Below, in pieces: positions 43,959 through 52,322 of a DNA stretch of 64,000 nucleotides. A program made the position numbers and the translations under genes. The notes beneath the pieces were generated by a model. That model did not search any database, was not told where the DNA came from, and worked only from the letters and a program-made list of their open reading frames with translations. Each line of letters opens with the position of its first letter. Position 1 is the stretch's first letter. This DNA is from Pelagicoccus mobilis. GTDB lineage: Bacteria; Verrucomicrobiota; Verrucomicrobiia; Opitutales; Opitutaceae. Where the stretch lies: assembly GCF_016595505.1 (NCBI RefSeq), contig NZ_JAENIL010000009.1:62001-126000 (forward strand), given 5' to 3'.

Positions 43959-45458
43959 CTATAGCTCCATTTTTTCATCCTTTGGCTTATAATTGTCACC
44001 GTGGATACCTGCATCATTCCCGTGCCAGCGGATCCCATACTCTCCATCTGATTCACTTTCCGTTTTGTAGCCGTAATTTGCGTACGAACTCGTTGCCAAC
44101 CAATCAAGCGTAGCCAGTTGCAACTCCTTTCGCCGAGCCACGAACTCTGGATCATCCCAGAGATTGTTAATCTCGTTCGGGTCTTCATCCAAGCGGTAAT
44201 ACTCACCGTAGGTTGCACCGATGTAGTGCACGATTTTCTCATCCTTCGTCCGCCGCATCACCTGGTAATTGTCTTCGCAATACACCGCAGTACGAGCCTT
44301 ACAGGCCGCCCCCTTTAAATAGGGAGTCAGCGATCGGCCTTCTAAGCGAGTAGGAATCTTACCCCCTGCCATTTCTAGAATAGTCGGACCGATGTCCATC
44401 AGAGATACAAGATCATCGCTTTCCTGACTCTCCCCAAGACTTCGAAAATCTTTAATCATCAGCGGAACTCGCGTAATCGAGTCGTACATCAGCCACTTGT
44501 AAGCAGAACCATGATCTCCCAGCATTTCGCCGTGGTCGGAGGAAAATATCACGATCGTATTCTCCAAGTGCCCCGTCTCCTTGAGTGTATCCAAAACCTT
44601 CTGCACCTGCTGATCAACATAAGAGATCTTAGCGTAATAGTGACGCCGCATTCGCATCACATCATCGAGCTCCGCGTTGGGCATATCAATGCGAGACTCA
44701 TGATCCGCACCCGCGTGAAAAGCACGAATAGCCGCTTGCTGGGGCGGCTTATTGCTTAGATCACTTGGAAAATCAACGGGCTCCGGCAGCTCGATTCCTT
44801 CGTACAAATCGACGAACTCTTGGGGTGCATCCCAGGGCTCGTGTGGACCGGGAAATCCCAATTCCATGAAGAACGGCTCATCATCCGTCTCGCGAGCCTT
44901 CAGCCACCCGCATGCAGCGTTCGCCGTAAACGCATCGCTATGCAAATGCTCATCCAAGTGCCATGGCACTCCTTGCCATTTCTCCAACCACTCGGGATCC
45001 GATTGGTGCCGATAGTTGGGACGCTCTTCGCCATGAAAGCTCAAGTACTTTCCCCAATCGTCATCGCCGTTCCCTCCCCAATTTCCAACGCTGGTCGGGT
45101 TCTCGACGACTACGCGCTCATGAAATCCACCCGATACATCACGCGGCTGGAAATGCATCTTCCCCACATTGATGCACCAGTATCCGCTATCTGCGAGATC
45201 GTCCACCCAAGTCCGCTGGTGTCCCCACTGGTTGAAACTGTAGGTCCCGGTATTGTGAGCGTACATGCCGGTGAAAATCGCAGCACGCGAAGGCGTACAG
45301 GTAGCCCCTGGGCAGAAGCAGTTTTTGAAAGACATCCCACCCTCGACCAAGGAATCCATAGCAGGTGTAGACATATGAGCATACCCCCAAGCTTTGATAG
45401 TATCCGCTCTTTGCTGGTCGCTCAGGATGAAAATGATGTTCGGCTTTCGCTTTTCCAT
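43959..45458 (-). CDS. Cytoplasmic type I sulfatase (no signal peptide)
   Basis: The ATG at 45458 starts MEKRKPNIIFILSDQQRADTIKAWG directly, with no signal peptide (499 residues); a TTG 15 bp upstream adds only MYYTK. The first metal pair is in SDQQRAD, the formylglycine site is CTPSR with C54, then NVGKMHFQPRD and FSSDHGEMLGDHGSAYKW. SDQQR and HGEMLGDHG resemble choline-sulfatase and phosphonate-monoester-hydrolase-like members, which are often cytoplasmic. It may desulfate an imported mono- or oligosaccharide rather than the polymer. It follows the mutarotase-like gene by 21 bp. C54 needs formylglycine conversion in the cytoplasm. Confidence 0.93.
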   Translation of the reverse strand: MEKRKPNIIFILSDQQRADTIKAWGYAHMSTPAMDSLVEGGMSFKNCFCPGATCTPSRAAIFTGMYAHNTGTYSFNQWGHQRTWVDDLADSGYWCINVGKMHFQPRDVSGGFHERVVVENPTSVGNWGGNGDDDWGKYLSFHGEERPNYRHQSDPEWLEKWQGVPWHLDEHLHSDAFTANAACGWLKARETDDEPFFMELGFPGPHEPWDAPQEFVDLYEGIELPEPVDFPSDLSNKPPQQAAIRAFHAGADHESRIDMPNAELDDVMRMRRHYYAKISYVDQQVQKVLDTLKETGHLENTIVIFSSDHGEMLGDHGSAYKWLMYDSITRVPLMIKDFRSLGESQESDDLVSLMDIGPTILEMAGGKIPTRLEGRSLTPYLKGAACKARTAVYCEDNYQVMRRTKDEKIVHYIGATYGEYYRLDEDPNEINNLWDDPEFVARRKELQLATLDWLATSSYANYGYKTESESDGEYGIRWHGNDAGIHGDNYKPKDEKMEL

Positions 45459-45479
45459 TTTTGTGTAATACAAATCTGG

Positions 45480-46550
45480 CTACAGTGTTTCTGGCGTTCG
45501 AGCAATCAATTCCCTCGCTTGATTCCCGCGCTCGACTACCCTGAGCGTGTCCCCATCCAAACGAACCGATTCCACTCCTTCAAAGTCTTCCGGGAGTCGC
45601 ATCAGAAAGTTAACATAAGAAAAGCGCTGAGTCTCACCCGCATCAATGAAGCGAAGAGCAGGCTTCCCCCAAACCGACCCTTTTTGATGGAGGACATCGG
45701 CTTCACGGTGTAACGGGGCAGTACCAAACTCAAGGCCCCGTGCCCAAGGTTTACCGTTTTTCGGTTCCCTCCACATGTGAATCCAAGGGAACTCCTCGGC
45801 ACGCCAGACATAGCCGATGAGAAGGCGTTTCTCAGGATTGATGGCCGTTATCCAGCCAAATTCCTCTTCAACCAAGAATGACGTCAGGTGCGGCACTCGA
45901 TCCGCACCGAGCCGACGCAGGTCGACCTCTTCTCTATTCACCGGAGCATAAGGCCACATAAACTCATTCGATTCTGGAGACATTGCCTTCTCGTTTTGCC
46001 TAAATCCCCTACCGCCGTTGCAGTCGACGATCACATTCTCGTCCAGAAAAGGGGCACCCAAGGAGGGATGCTGTACAAAATTGTAGAGACGGCTTAGCGG
46101 ACGTACATTTCGAACCTTTTCCTGCACGAGAGCTACCGTACCCAACAACTCGATACTACGTTCGATTTCCAGTCCAGCAAGCGACAGCTCAGCCGACATC
46201 CGGGCTTGCCCCTTCCTTAGGGATTCGGATTTCCACAACATGCGAGACGCTTCCCCGTGAGTAAACATCCCCGCTCGCTTTTCGCCAGGACTCGGCGGTC
46301 CCCAGCGATCCAAACAGATAAAGTGTCCTTTCGGAATCGGATACCCGCTGACCACTCCTTCCTTTACCGGGGCTTTCCAAGAAAGCGGGTTCAGTTCATC
46401 CCCGCTCAGCGTAAACGACTCCAATGCTCCACCTTCCAAATCGAATACCAGCTGAGCCTCTCCGCTCTCAAGGATCAGACTTCTTTCTGGTTCCTTCGAG
46501 CAGGCGGATACGGAGAAGGCTAGAGTTAGCATAAGCAGAGTAAAACACAT
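45480..46550 (-). CDS. Mutarotase-like (aldose-epimerase superfamily) lipoprotein
   Basis: The ATG at 46550 gives 356 residues with a lipoprotein signal (MCFTLLMLTLAFSVSAC); an in-frame GTG at 46562 is equally possible. The body is a beta-sandwich of the galactose-mutarotase/carbohydrate-binding superfamily: EAQLVFDLEGGALESFTLSG, IPKGHFICLDRWG, RMSAELSLAGLEIERSIELLG, RNVRPLSRLYNFVQHPSLGAPFL, and IHMWREPKNGKPWARGLEFGTAP. Similar proteins bind sugars or convert their anomers; no catalytic proof here. It diverges from the lactonase gene across a dyad at 46608 and precedes the cytoplasmic sulfatase. Confidence 0.82.
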   Translation of the reverse strand: MCFTLLMLTLAFSVSACSKEPERSLILESGEAQLVFDLEGGALESFTLSGDELNPLSWKAPVKEGVVSGYPIPKGHFICLDRWGPPSPGEKRAGMFTHGEASRMLWKSESLRKGQARMSAELSLAGLEIERSIELLGTVALVQEKVRNVRPLSRLYNFVQHPSLGAPFLDENVIVDCNGGRGFRQNEKAMSPESNEFMWPYAPVNREEVDLRRLGADRVPHLTSFLVEEEFGWITAINPEKRLLIGYVWRAEEFPWIHMWREPKNGKPWARGLEFGTAPLHREADVLHQKGSVWGKPALRFIDAGETQRFSYVNFLMRLPEDFEGVESVRLDGDTLRVVERGNQARELIARTPETL

Positions 46551-46607
46551 CGGGGGTGACACGTTCAGAATTCATCACATAAGGCAGAAAAAACACGCTC
46601 CCTCGAG

Positions 46608-46619
46608 TTAACTCGTAAA
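46608..46619. promoter_or_regulatory. TTWACNNGTWAA site in a divergent promoter region
   Basis: TTAACTCGTAAA, followed by C, is an exact match to the recurrent dyad. It lies 57 bp before the mutarotase-like gene (start 46550) and 69 bp before the lactonase gene (46689), so it could control both. Confidence 0.55.
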
Positions 46620-46688
46620 CATACAAAGCCCTAGCAAATCACCTGAAATTGGAAAAAAGTGTCCTCATTACTTGGCCCCCATTTCCAT

Positions 46689-47747
46689 ATGAGTACCCTC
46701 TACGTCGGCTCCTACTCTCCCCCACAAAACGACGGGATACACGTCTTCCACTTCGACGGAAAAGACGCTTCGCTTCACCCTCTTCAGAGTGTGAGCACGC
46801 TTGGCAATCCATCCTTTCTCTGCCTATCTCCTAACAAGAAATTCTTGTACGCAGTCAATGAACTGAGCGAAAAGACCGGTGGCGGCCAGCTCTCGGCCTA
46901 CGCTATAGAAGAAACAACGGGAAAGCTCCGTTTCCTAAACAGCCGACCCAGCCACGGGAACCACCCTTGCCATGTGAGCCTTTCGCAAAACGGGCGTTAC
47001 TTGTTCGCGGCGAATTACGGTTCTCCCACCACTTGCATTTACCCGATCGCCACCGACGGCTCCATCGGCGAGAACGCCCTAGTACAAAGCTATACCGGCT
47101 CAGGGCCCAACAAGGATCGCCAATCCTCGCCTCACCCGCACTGCATCCTGCAATACCCCAATTCGAACTTCGTATACGTGAGCGATCTCGGATCCGACTC
47201 GATTCACCGGATCGACCTCAGCTCTGCCCAATCAACACAACAGCCTCCAGAAATTGCCTATCAAGCAGTTCCTGGAGCCGGACCACGCCACCTTTGTTTC
47301 CACCCGACACGCCCCTTCCTCTATCTCACCACCGAGCTGAGCAACACCGTTTGCACCTTGAAAGTCGACCAATCAAACGGACATCTTCGAGAGATCGCCC
47401 GTGATCACCTTTTGCCTCAAGACACTCCAGGCCCCAACAACAGCGCAGACATCAAGTGCCATCCCAACGGTAAGCACCTCTATGTTTCGGTAAGGGGTCA
47501 CGACAGCATCGTCCAATTCAAAATCAATCGCAGTTCGGGAAGACTGAGTCACGCCGCAACTACCAGAACCCTTGGCCGGATCCCTAGAAACTTCACCATT
47601 CACCCACAAGGCAAGTTCCTCGTAGTCGGCAATCAGCGATCGAATGACATCCGAGCATTCGAGATCGATCCACAAACAGGACACCTCCAAGCAACAGGCA
47701 TCAGCACCGAAGTACGCAACCCGTCCTGCCACGTTTTCAGAGCCTGA
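46689..47747 (+). CDS. Lactonase family beta-propeller (6-phosphogluconolactonase-like)
   Basis: The ATG at 46689 begins MSTLYVGSYSPPQNDGIHVF, the usual start of the family; a GTG at 46659 would add ten residues. The 352-residue protein is a seven-bladed propeller with repeats such as GNPSFLCLSPNKKFLYAVNE, GNHPCHVSLSQNGRYLFAANYG, PHPHCILQYPNSNFVYVSDLG, GAGPRHLCFHPTRPFLYLTTE and IPRNFTIHPQGKFLVVGNQ. Homologues hydrolyse sugar-1,5- or 1,4-lactones. With an AKR or SDR sugar dehydrogenase it would open an aldonolactone to the aldonate used by the next gene, a ManD-type dehydratase (inference). No signal peptide, so cytoplasmic. Confidence 0.92.
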   Translation: MSTLYVGSYSPPQNDGIHVFHFDGKDASLHPLQSVSTLGNPSFLCLSPNKKFLYAVNELSEKTGGGQLSAYAIEETTGKLRFLNSRPSHGNHPCHVSLSQNGRYLFAANYGSPTTCIYPIATDGSIGENALVQSYTGSGPNKDRQSSPHPHCILQYPNSNFVYVSDLGSDSIHRIDLSSAQSTQQPPEIAYQAVPGAGPRHLCFHPTRPFLYLTTELSNTVCTLKVDQSNGHLREIARDHLLPQDTPGPNNSADIKCHPNGKHLYVSVRGHDSIVQFKINRSSGRLSHAATTRTLGRIPRNFTIHPQGKFLVVGNQRSNDIRAFEIDPQTGHLQATGISTEVRNPSCHVFRA

Positions 47748-47754
47748 TCTGGAG

Positions 47755-47766
47755 TTGACGAGTTAA
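47755..47766. promoter_or_regulatory. TTWACNNGTWAA-like site upstream of the dehydratase gene
   Basis: TTGACGAGTTAA matches with one mismatch (position 3). It lies 58 bp before the ATG at 47825, just after the lactonase stop, and overlaps the palindrome GAGTTAACTC. Confidence 0.4.
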
Positions 47767-47824
47767 CTCTCAACGCAATTCACCAGCCTCCGGGATTTGT
47801 TCAACCTGTACAGTGCCCAAATCT

Positions 47825-49090
47825 ATGCCCGAATCTGTACAAATCCCCATCCCCGAAGCAGCCACCCGTAGTGAGAAACCGATTACAATTCGCAAGGTAA
47901 CAGCGATCGCGACCGCTCCGGAAGGCACCAATCTCATCGTCGTAAAGGTCGAAACCTCCGAGCCTGAACTCTACGGACTCGGCTGCGCCACCCTCGCCTA
48001 CCGCCACAAGGCCGTGATCAGCGTCGTTGAAGATTATCTCGACCCACTCCTCAAAGGTCGAGACGTCGACAAGATCGAGGAACTCTGGGCCTTGATGAAC
48101 CTAAACGCCTACTGGCGAAACGGCCCAATCGGCAACAATGCCATATCAGGTGTCGACATGGCACTTTGGGACATAAAGGGCAAGAGAGCGAATATCCCAC
48201 TCTACAGTCTACTCGGCGGCAAATACCGCGAGGCTGCCGCCGCCTATCGCCACTCCTACGGTCGCGACATCTCGGAAATCGAAGACAGCGTTCACCATTT
48301 CCGAGCCATGGGCCTGAAACACATTCGCATCCAATGGCGAGGCTATGGTGGAGCGACAAACAACTATGGCGACGTTCCCCCAAGCACCCCACTCGGCGCC
48401 GAGAAAGGCATCTATTACGACCCAAAGGTCTATACTCGAAAAGCGCTCGAACTGATCGATCACGTCCGTAACATTTTCGATCAGGATCTGGAGCTCTTGC
48501 ACGATGTCCATGAGCGGCTCCCCACCCCTCACGCGATCCAGTTCGCCAAAGACCTAGAGCCCTACAAGCTCTTCTTCCTCGAAGATCTAGTCGCTCCCGA
48601 AGAACCGGAGGAGTTGGAAAAAGTACGAGCCCTAACGTCGACCCCTCTCGCCCTCGGCGAACTCTTTGTCTCTCCTCTCGAATACGTTCCTTTGATCCAG
48701 AAGCGACACATCGACTTCATGCGCATGCATATCAGCTGTATCGGCGGCATCACTCCGGCTCGCAAGGCCGCGGCACTCGGTGAACTCTTCGGAGTGCGCA
48801 CCGCCTGGCATGGTCCCCCAGATGTTTCTCCCGTTGGTCACATGGCCAACCTCCACCTAGACCTCGCTGTACCCAACTTCGGTATACAGGAATTCTGCCA
48901 CTTCAACGGAGAAATCCACGATGTCTTCGATGGATTACCCGAACTGAAGGAAGGATACCTGTACTCCAACGAGCGCCCCGGAATCGGCGTCTACATCAAC
49001 GAAGAAGCAGCAAAGGCGTACCCACCGATCGAAGACGTCACCCTCTGGACGCAGATCCGTCTGCCGGACGGTAGTCTGCATAGACCGTAG
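47825..49090 (+). CDS. Enolase-superfamily sugar-acid dehydratase, ManD/RspA type
   Basis: The ATG at 47825 gives 421 residues; a GTG at 47813 adds four. The sequence follows the D-mannonate dehydratase/RspA subgroup closely: SYWRNGPI-type AYWRNGPIGNNAISGVDMALWDIKGK, YSLLGGK, then metal ligands D227 (LLHDVHERL, with H229), E253 (FFLEDL) and E279 (GELF), and H329 in TAWHGPPDVSPVGHMANLHLDLA. These enzymes remove water from D-mannonate and sometimes D-gluconate to give 2-keto-3-deoxy acids. Some members have low activity and unknown roles, so the natural acid here is uncertain. It sits 77 bp after the lactonase, a logical pathway neighbour. Confidence 0.93.
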   Translation: MPESVQIPIPEAATRSEKPITIRKVTAIATAPEGTNLIVVKVETSEPELYGLGCATLAYRHKAVISVVEDYLDPLLKGRDVDKIEELWALMNLNAYWRNGPIGNNAISGVDMALWDIKGKRANIPLYSLLGGKYREAAAAYRHSYGRDISEIEDSVHHFRAMGLKHIRIQWRGYGGATNNYGDVPPSTPLGAEKGIYYDPKVYTRKALELIDHVRNIFDQDLELLHDVHERLPTPHAIQFAKDLEPYKLFFLEDLVAPEEPEELEKVRALTSTPLALGELFVSPLEYVPLIQKRHIDFMRMHISCIGGITPARKAAALGELFGVRTAWHGPPDVSPVGHMANLHLDLAVPNFGIQEFCHFNGEIHDVFDGLPELKEGYLYSNERPGIGVYINEEAAKAYPPIEDVTLWTQIRLPDGSLHRP

Positions 49091-49135
49091 GTAATCGAGC
49101 GGCCAGACCACTTAAAGATGCCCTGTAAGCACACC

Positions 49136-49185
49136 GCCCCGACCTACAAAGCTTCAAACTGTAGGTCGCCGCGCTGAGGCGACAC
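49136..49185. repeat. 50-bp repeat, direct copy at 50448-50497
   Basis: Begins GCCCCGACC and ends AGGCGACAC. GACCTACA/TGTAGGTC and GTCGCC/GGCGAC form two small stems. The second copy matches at about 42 of 50 positions, nearly perfectly over the last 27. The pair brackets the AKR gene 49196-50383. Confidence 0.8.
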
Positions 49186-49195
49186 TTTCCAGCAT

Positions 49196-50383
49196 CTACA
49201 CTTTCTTTAACTCCACCTTGCGACCAACGATAGACGAGTTGTCGGCAACCATCTCCCGTGTCATCATTTCGGATACACAACACGAGATATCCGGATTCTG
49301 CAAAGCCCACAGGTAGGTCTTAGCGTGCAAAGAGACATCTTCTGAAATCGTCGTATTCAACTTGCTGGTCAGCCATTTCGGAGCCCAATCAACAGTCAGA
49401 ACACGGGCAACCTTCATTGCCACGATCCCCATACCAATCGCCTTAGCCTTTTGGATAGATCGCTCGAGCGAGGCATGATTACCAATGTTGTACGCAAGCA
49501 TCGCTCCATCGTAGTGCCCAAGTTCTATCGCTCTGTCTAAAATGCCAGCCACGTCATTGTGAGCGGATACAGCAGAGAAACGCATCTTACCCTCTGCCTT
49601 GAACTCTTCGAAAAATTCGCGGATGTTTTCGTCGTCCAACATTTCCGGCATCGCAACACCATGCGGGCAATGGAGCACGTCGTAGTAATCAAGCCCCATG
49701 GCTGAAAGCGAATCCTCCGCGATCTCCCTCATACGTTTCTTTATTCGCGGCTTCCAGCTCTTGAGACGTCCGTAGTCCTGAATCACCAAATGCCGTATGT
49801 AGGCCAAAAGGAACTTCTTATCCTGAGCTTTGAAATATTGGAAATGATACCCTGGTTTAGTAACGCCACGCTCTTCGATCAAAGCAGCAGCCCGCTTCTC
49901 GATCTCAGTTCGTTTCTCTCCGGGCAATCCACTGAGAATCTCCTCCGCCAGCTCTGTCATGAACTCGTCGTAGAAGCTGATCTTGCTGGATACAAAAAAC
50001 TGATCCCGTACCTTTCGCTCCTTAAGATAGCGCCCTACAACTCGTTCGGACTGCCCTCTCTGATACTGCGGAGCCACGTCAATGTAATTGATCCCCTTCT
50101 CTAGGCCAAGATCAAGCACATCGAAGTACTTGTCCTCATCATCCCAACTCGAAGACCCAAAAACGATTTCGGATACCATCATTCCCGTATTCCCGAACAT
50201 ACGGTAGGCCATGCCCGCTTTACGGTTTCTCCACTCCGCTGCCAGTGGCTTGGCACGACTCGCAGCTCCGACACGAGGAGCATCCGCACCTTTCAAAATC
50301 TGGGGAGCAAGCGATACACCAACCGCTCCTGTTACCACTTTGCGAACAAAAGCTCGTCGTTCCTGTTTATCGTTTCCTCGCAT
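49196..50383 (-). CDS. Tat-exported aldo/keto reductase (395 aa)
   Basis: Begins MRGNDKQERRAFVRKVVTGAVGVSL, a twin-arginine signal, so it is probably exported folded with NADP(H). The barrel keeps the AKR tetrad: D102 (YIDVA), Y107 (PQYQRG), K134 (VSSKIS) and a His in YYDVLHCPHG. Between Lys and His it carries about 65 extra residues rich in charged helices. The C terminus includes WALQNPDISCCVSEMMTREMVADN, typical of the group often annotated as exported AKR in Bacteroidetes and Verrucomicrobia. Unlike the pseudo-AKRs nearby it looks active. It is the last gene of the sulfatase/AKR row and is bracketed by direct repeats. Confidence 0.92.
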   Translation of the reverse strand: MRGNDKQERRAFVRKVVTGAVGVSLAPQILKGADAPRVGAASRAKPLAAEWRNRKAGMAYRMFGNTGMMVSEIVFGSSSWDDEDKYFDVLDLGLEKGINYIDVAPQYQRGQSERVVGRYLKERKVRDQFFVSSKISFYDEFMTELAEEILSGLPGEKRTEIEKRAAALIEERGVTKPGYHFQYFKAQDKKFLLAYIRHLVIQDYGRLKSWKPRIKKRMREIAEDSLSAMGLDYYDVLHCPHGVAMPEMLDDENIREFFEEFKAEGKMRFSAVSAHNDVAGILDRAIELGHYDGAMLAYNIGNHASLERSIQKAKAIGMGIVAMKVARVLTVDWAPKWLTSKLNTTISEDVSLHAKTYLWALQNPDISCCVSEMMTREMVADNSSIVGRKVELKKV

Positions 50384-50447
50384 ATGTACTTTAAACGGTA
50401 GCGTCCACCGTCCTCAATGGACATTCTTAAAGCAAAGTCGCGTCAAT

Positions 50448-50497
50448 GCCCCGACCGACAGAATGCTAAACTGCAGGTCGCCGCGCTGAGGCGACAC
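50448..50497. repeat. 50-bp repeat, direct copy of 49136-49185
   Basis: Begins GCCCCGACC and ends AGGCGACAC. It lies in the 139-bp gap between the AKR genes 49196 and 50523 on the minus strand. Confidence 0.8.
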
Positions 50498-50522
50498 CAT
50501 CACGCCGAGCCCACAGAAAAAA

Positions 50523-51461
50523 TCAGCCCCACTTACGGTAGCCTTCAACTTCTACGTTGTCGCGATAAGCTTCCACTCGTGCGACGATACTCTCCATCTG
50601 CTGGTCATCGAGCTTGGAAAAGTTGCGTGCGATCTCAGCGTTTTTCTTCACGAATTCCGCCTTATGCATCCCGCTAACCCAAACTGAAATCGGAGTCGAA
50701 AGCACGTACTGAAAAGCTTCCTCCATCGAAACGCGGCCGGGTACGATCGTAGTGGCCGCGATATTTTCGACCGCGACTTCCTTCTCAAAGAAATGCCCAA
50801 ACGCTGCCGACTTCATGGAAAGCGGAGCAACGCCCATCTTGTTCATGACCGGTAGCACATTCTTCACGAAACTATCGCTGTCAGAAGGATCCACTACATT
50901 GACCGGCATGAGCGAGACATCCACTTGATCACCAAGCAGCTCCAATGCTCTCAAATTCGCATCCGTATTCAAATGTCCAGAGAATCCGAGGTAACGCACC
51001 TTCCCCTGCTCCTTCGCCTTCAAGAAAGCCTCGTACACGCCATCGCGAATACGCTCGCCTGGCTCGTCGACAGTGGCGATTGCATGCATCAGAATCGCAT
51101 CGAGTCGATCGGTTCGCATACGTCGTAAGCTGGACTCGATTTCCGCGGTAGCCTCTGCCCCAGTGCGAGCCTTGGTCTTGGTCATCAAAAAGACGTCGTC
51201 CCGATACTTCGGACAGAGATATTCACCATAGCGGTGCTCCGCCCGACCGTCCTGATACTCAGCGGCCATATCGAAAAATCGGATACCTTCCTCAAGTGCC
51301 GTTTCAACGATGGCTTGAGCTTCCTGTTCACTCTCGGCCTTGCCGACATGGAATCCGCCCACACCGAGCTGCGTGACCCATTCGTCCGCTCGACCAAATT
51401 TACGCTTCGGCAAGCAAGCGCCTAAGCGATCTGAAACGACCGTTGTCTTAAACAGGCTCAT
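50523..51461 (-). CDS. Aldo/keto reductase with intact catalytic tetrad (second copy)
   Basis: The ATG at 51461 overlaps the upstream stop by 4 bp (ATGA) and gives 312 residues without an export signal. The tetrad is complete: D64 (FFDMA), Y69 (AEYQDG), K95 (LMTKTK), H126 (ILMHAI), followed by YLGFSGH. It is a close paralogue of the 36083 gene, sharing DRLGACLPKRKFGR-like starts and TKTKARTGAEA, and ends in the same VEGYRKWG/IEIYRRWG style. Both copies are preceded by a Tat-signal pseudo-AKR, so the two gene pairs are duplicates of one module. NAD(P)-dependent sugar oxidation or reduction is likely; substrate unknown. Confidence 0.92.
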   Translation of the reverse strand: MSLFKTTVVSDRLGACLPKRKFGRADEWVTQLGVGGFHVGKAESEQEAQAIVETALEEGIRFFDMAAEYQDGRAEHRYGEYLCPKYRDDVFLMTKTKARTGAEATAEIESSLRRMRTDRLDAILMHAIATVDEPGERIRDGVYEAFLKAKEQGKVRYLGFSGHLNTDANLRALELLGDQVDVSLMPVNVVDPSDSDSFVKNVLPVMNKMGVAPLSMKSAAFGHFFEKEVAVENIAATTIVPGRVSMEEAFQYVLSTPISVWVSGMHKAEFVKKNAEIARNFSKLDDQQMESIVARVEAYRDNVEVEGYRKWG

Positions 51462-52282
51462 GCCGCACCTCCCGCGAGTTCATCGAATCGTCCGATTATG
51501 TCCTTGAACGTCTTTGGATCAGTAAAGGAAACGACCCAGCTCGATAACCCCTTCGGCAATTGGTCGACACCTGCTTTATCGGTGAAAATCTGTTGCTGCA
51601 GCTTACGGTCTCCTTCCGCTATCAAATCAAAACCGTAACGCTGGGCTTGCCTCATCAGCTTTGTGTCATCGCCCATTCCAAAGGGAATCATCACGATCTC
51701 AACATGCTCGCCGTAGAGCTTGAGCAGACGATCTAGTTGCTCGCTCTCCTCAAAGCCCCGCAGACCGATCTTACGAATCTTCCCTGCTTCTTTCGCTTCG
51801 ATCAATGCTTCGAAGGTATTCTCGTCAGGGATCTCGAATTGGTCGTCGATCTTGTTGCGCACTTCGGTATCCAGCAAGAAAGCATCCAGGTAATCGGTTC
51901 TCAATCGAGCCAGCGAAAGTTCGAGTTCGGAGGTAGCGACCTCCTTGCGACGCACTTTCAGTCGCGATTGGACAAAAAACTGATCGCGTTTCCGATTCTC
52001 GAGAAAACGCCCAATCCTTCGCTCAGAACGCCCTGCGATATGTGTCATCGAAGTATCGATGTAGCGAATACCGTGATCATAGGCAGCCTGCAAGAGGCCC
52101 GCGGTTTTACAACGATCACCATGCGCAATCATCAAACCATCGAGTGCAAGCGTGGGCTTGGCTTGGGTTCCGATAGCGATGTGACTGCTCGACGGAGAAG
52201 CCTTAGCGAAACTCAGTCGGGAAGCGACGGTCCCTAACGCGAGCCCAGAACCGACGGCCTTAACAAATTTTCTTCTGTACAT
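51458..52282 (-). CDS. Tat-signal pseudo-aldo/keto reductase (three catalytic residues replaced)
   Basis: The ATG at 52282 gives 274 residues starting MYRRKFVKAVGSGLALGTVASRL, a twin-arginine signal; the 52354 start would add 24 residues before it. The AKR-like barrel keeps D76 (YIDTS) but has H81 for the catalytic Tyr (DTSMTHIAG), R107 for Lys (VQSRLK) and D138 for His (AFLLDTE). It is thus even more degenerate than the 35256 homologue, while the surrounding GRSERR motif and length are kept, which argues for a retained non-catalytic role. It overlaps the active AKR gene 50523 by 4 bp and follows the sulfatase by 40 bp. Confidence 0.88.
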   Translation of the reverse strand: MYRRKFVKAVGSGLALGTVASRLSFAKASPSSSHIAIGTQAKPTLALDGLMIAHGDRCKTAGLLQAAYDHGIRYIDTSMTHIAGRSERRIGRFLENRKRDQFFVQSRLKVRRKEVATSELELSLARLRTDYLDAFLLDTEVRNKIDDQFEIPDENTFEALIEAKEAGKIRKIGLRGFEESEQLDRLLKLYGEHVEIVMIPFGMGDDTKLMRQAQRYGFDLIAEGDRKLQQQIFTDKAGVDQLPKGLSSWVVSFTDPKTFKDIIGRFDELAGGAA

Positions 52283-52322
52283 AACAATATATCGAAAGTG
52301 AGCGCGGAGGACGTTGGACAGA

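Noticed and set aside
44820-45713. 297-codon plus-strand frame opposite the cytoplasmic sulfatase
   Set aside because: It spans the end of one well-supported minus-strand gene and the start of another and shows no domain.
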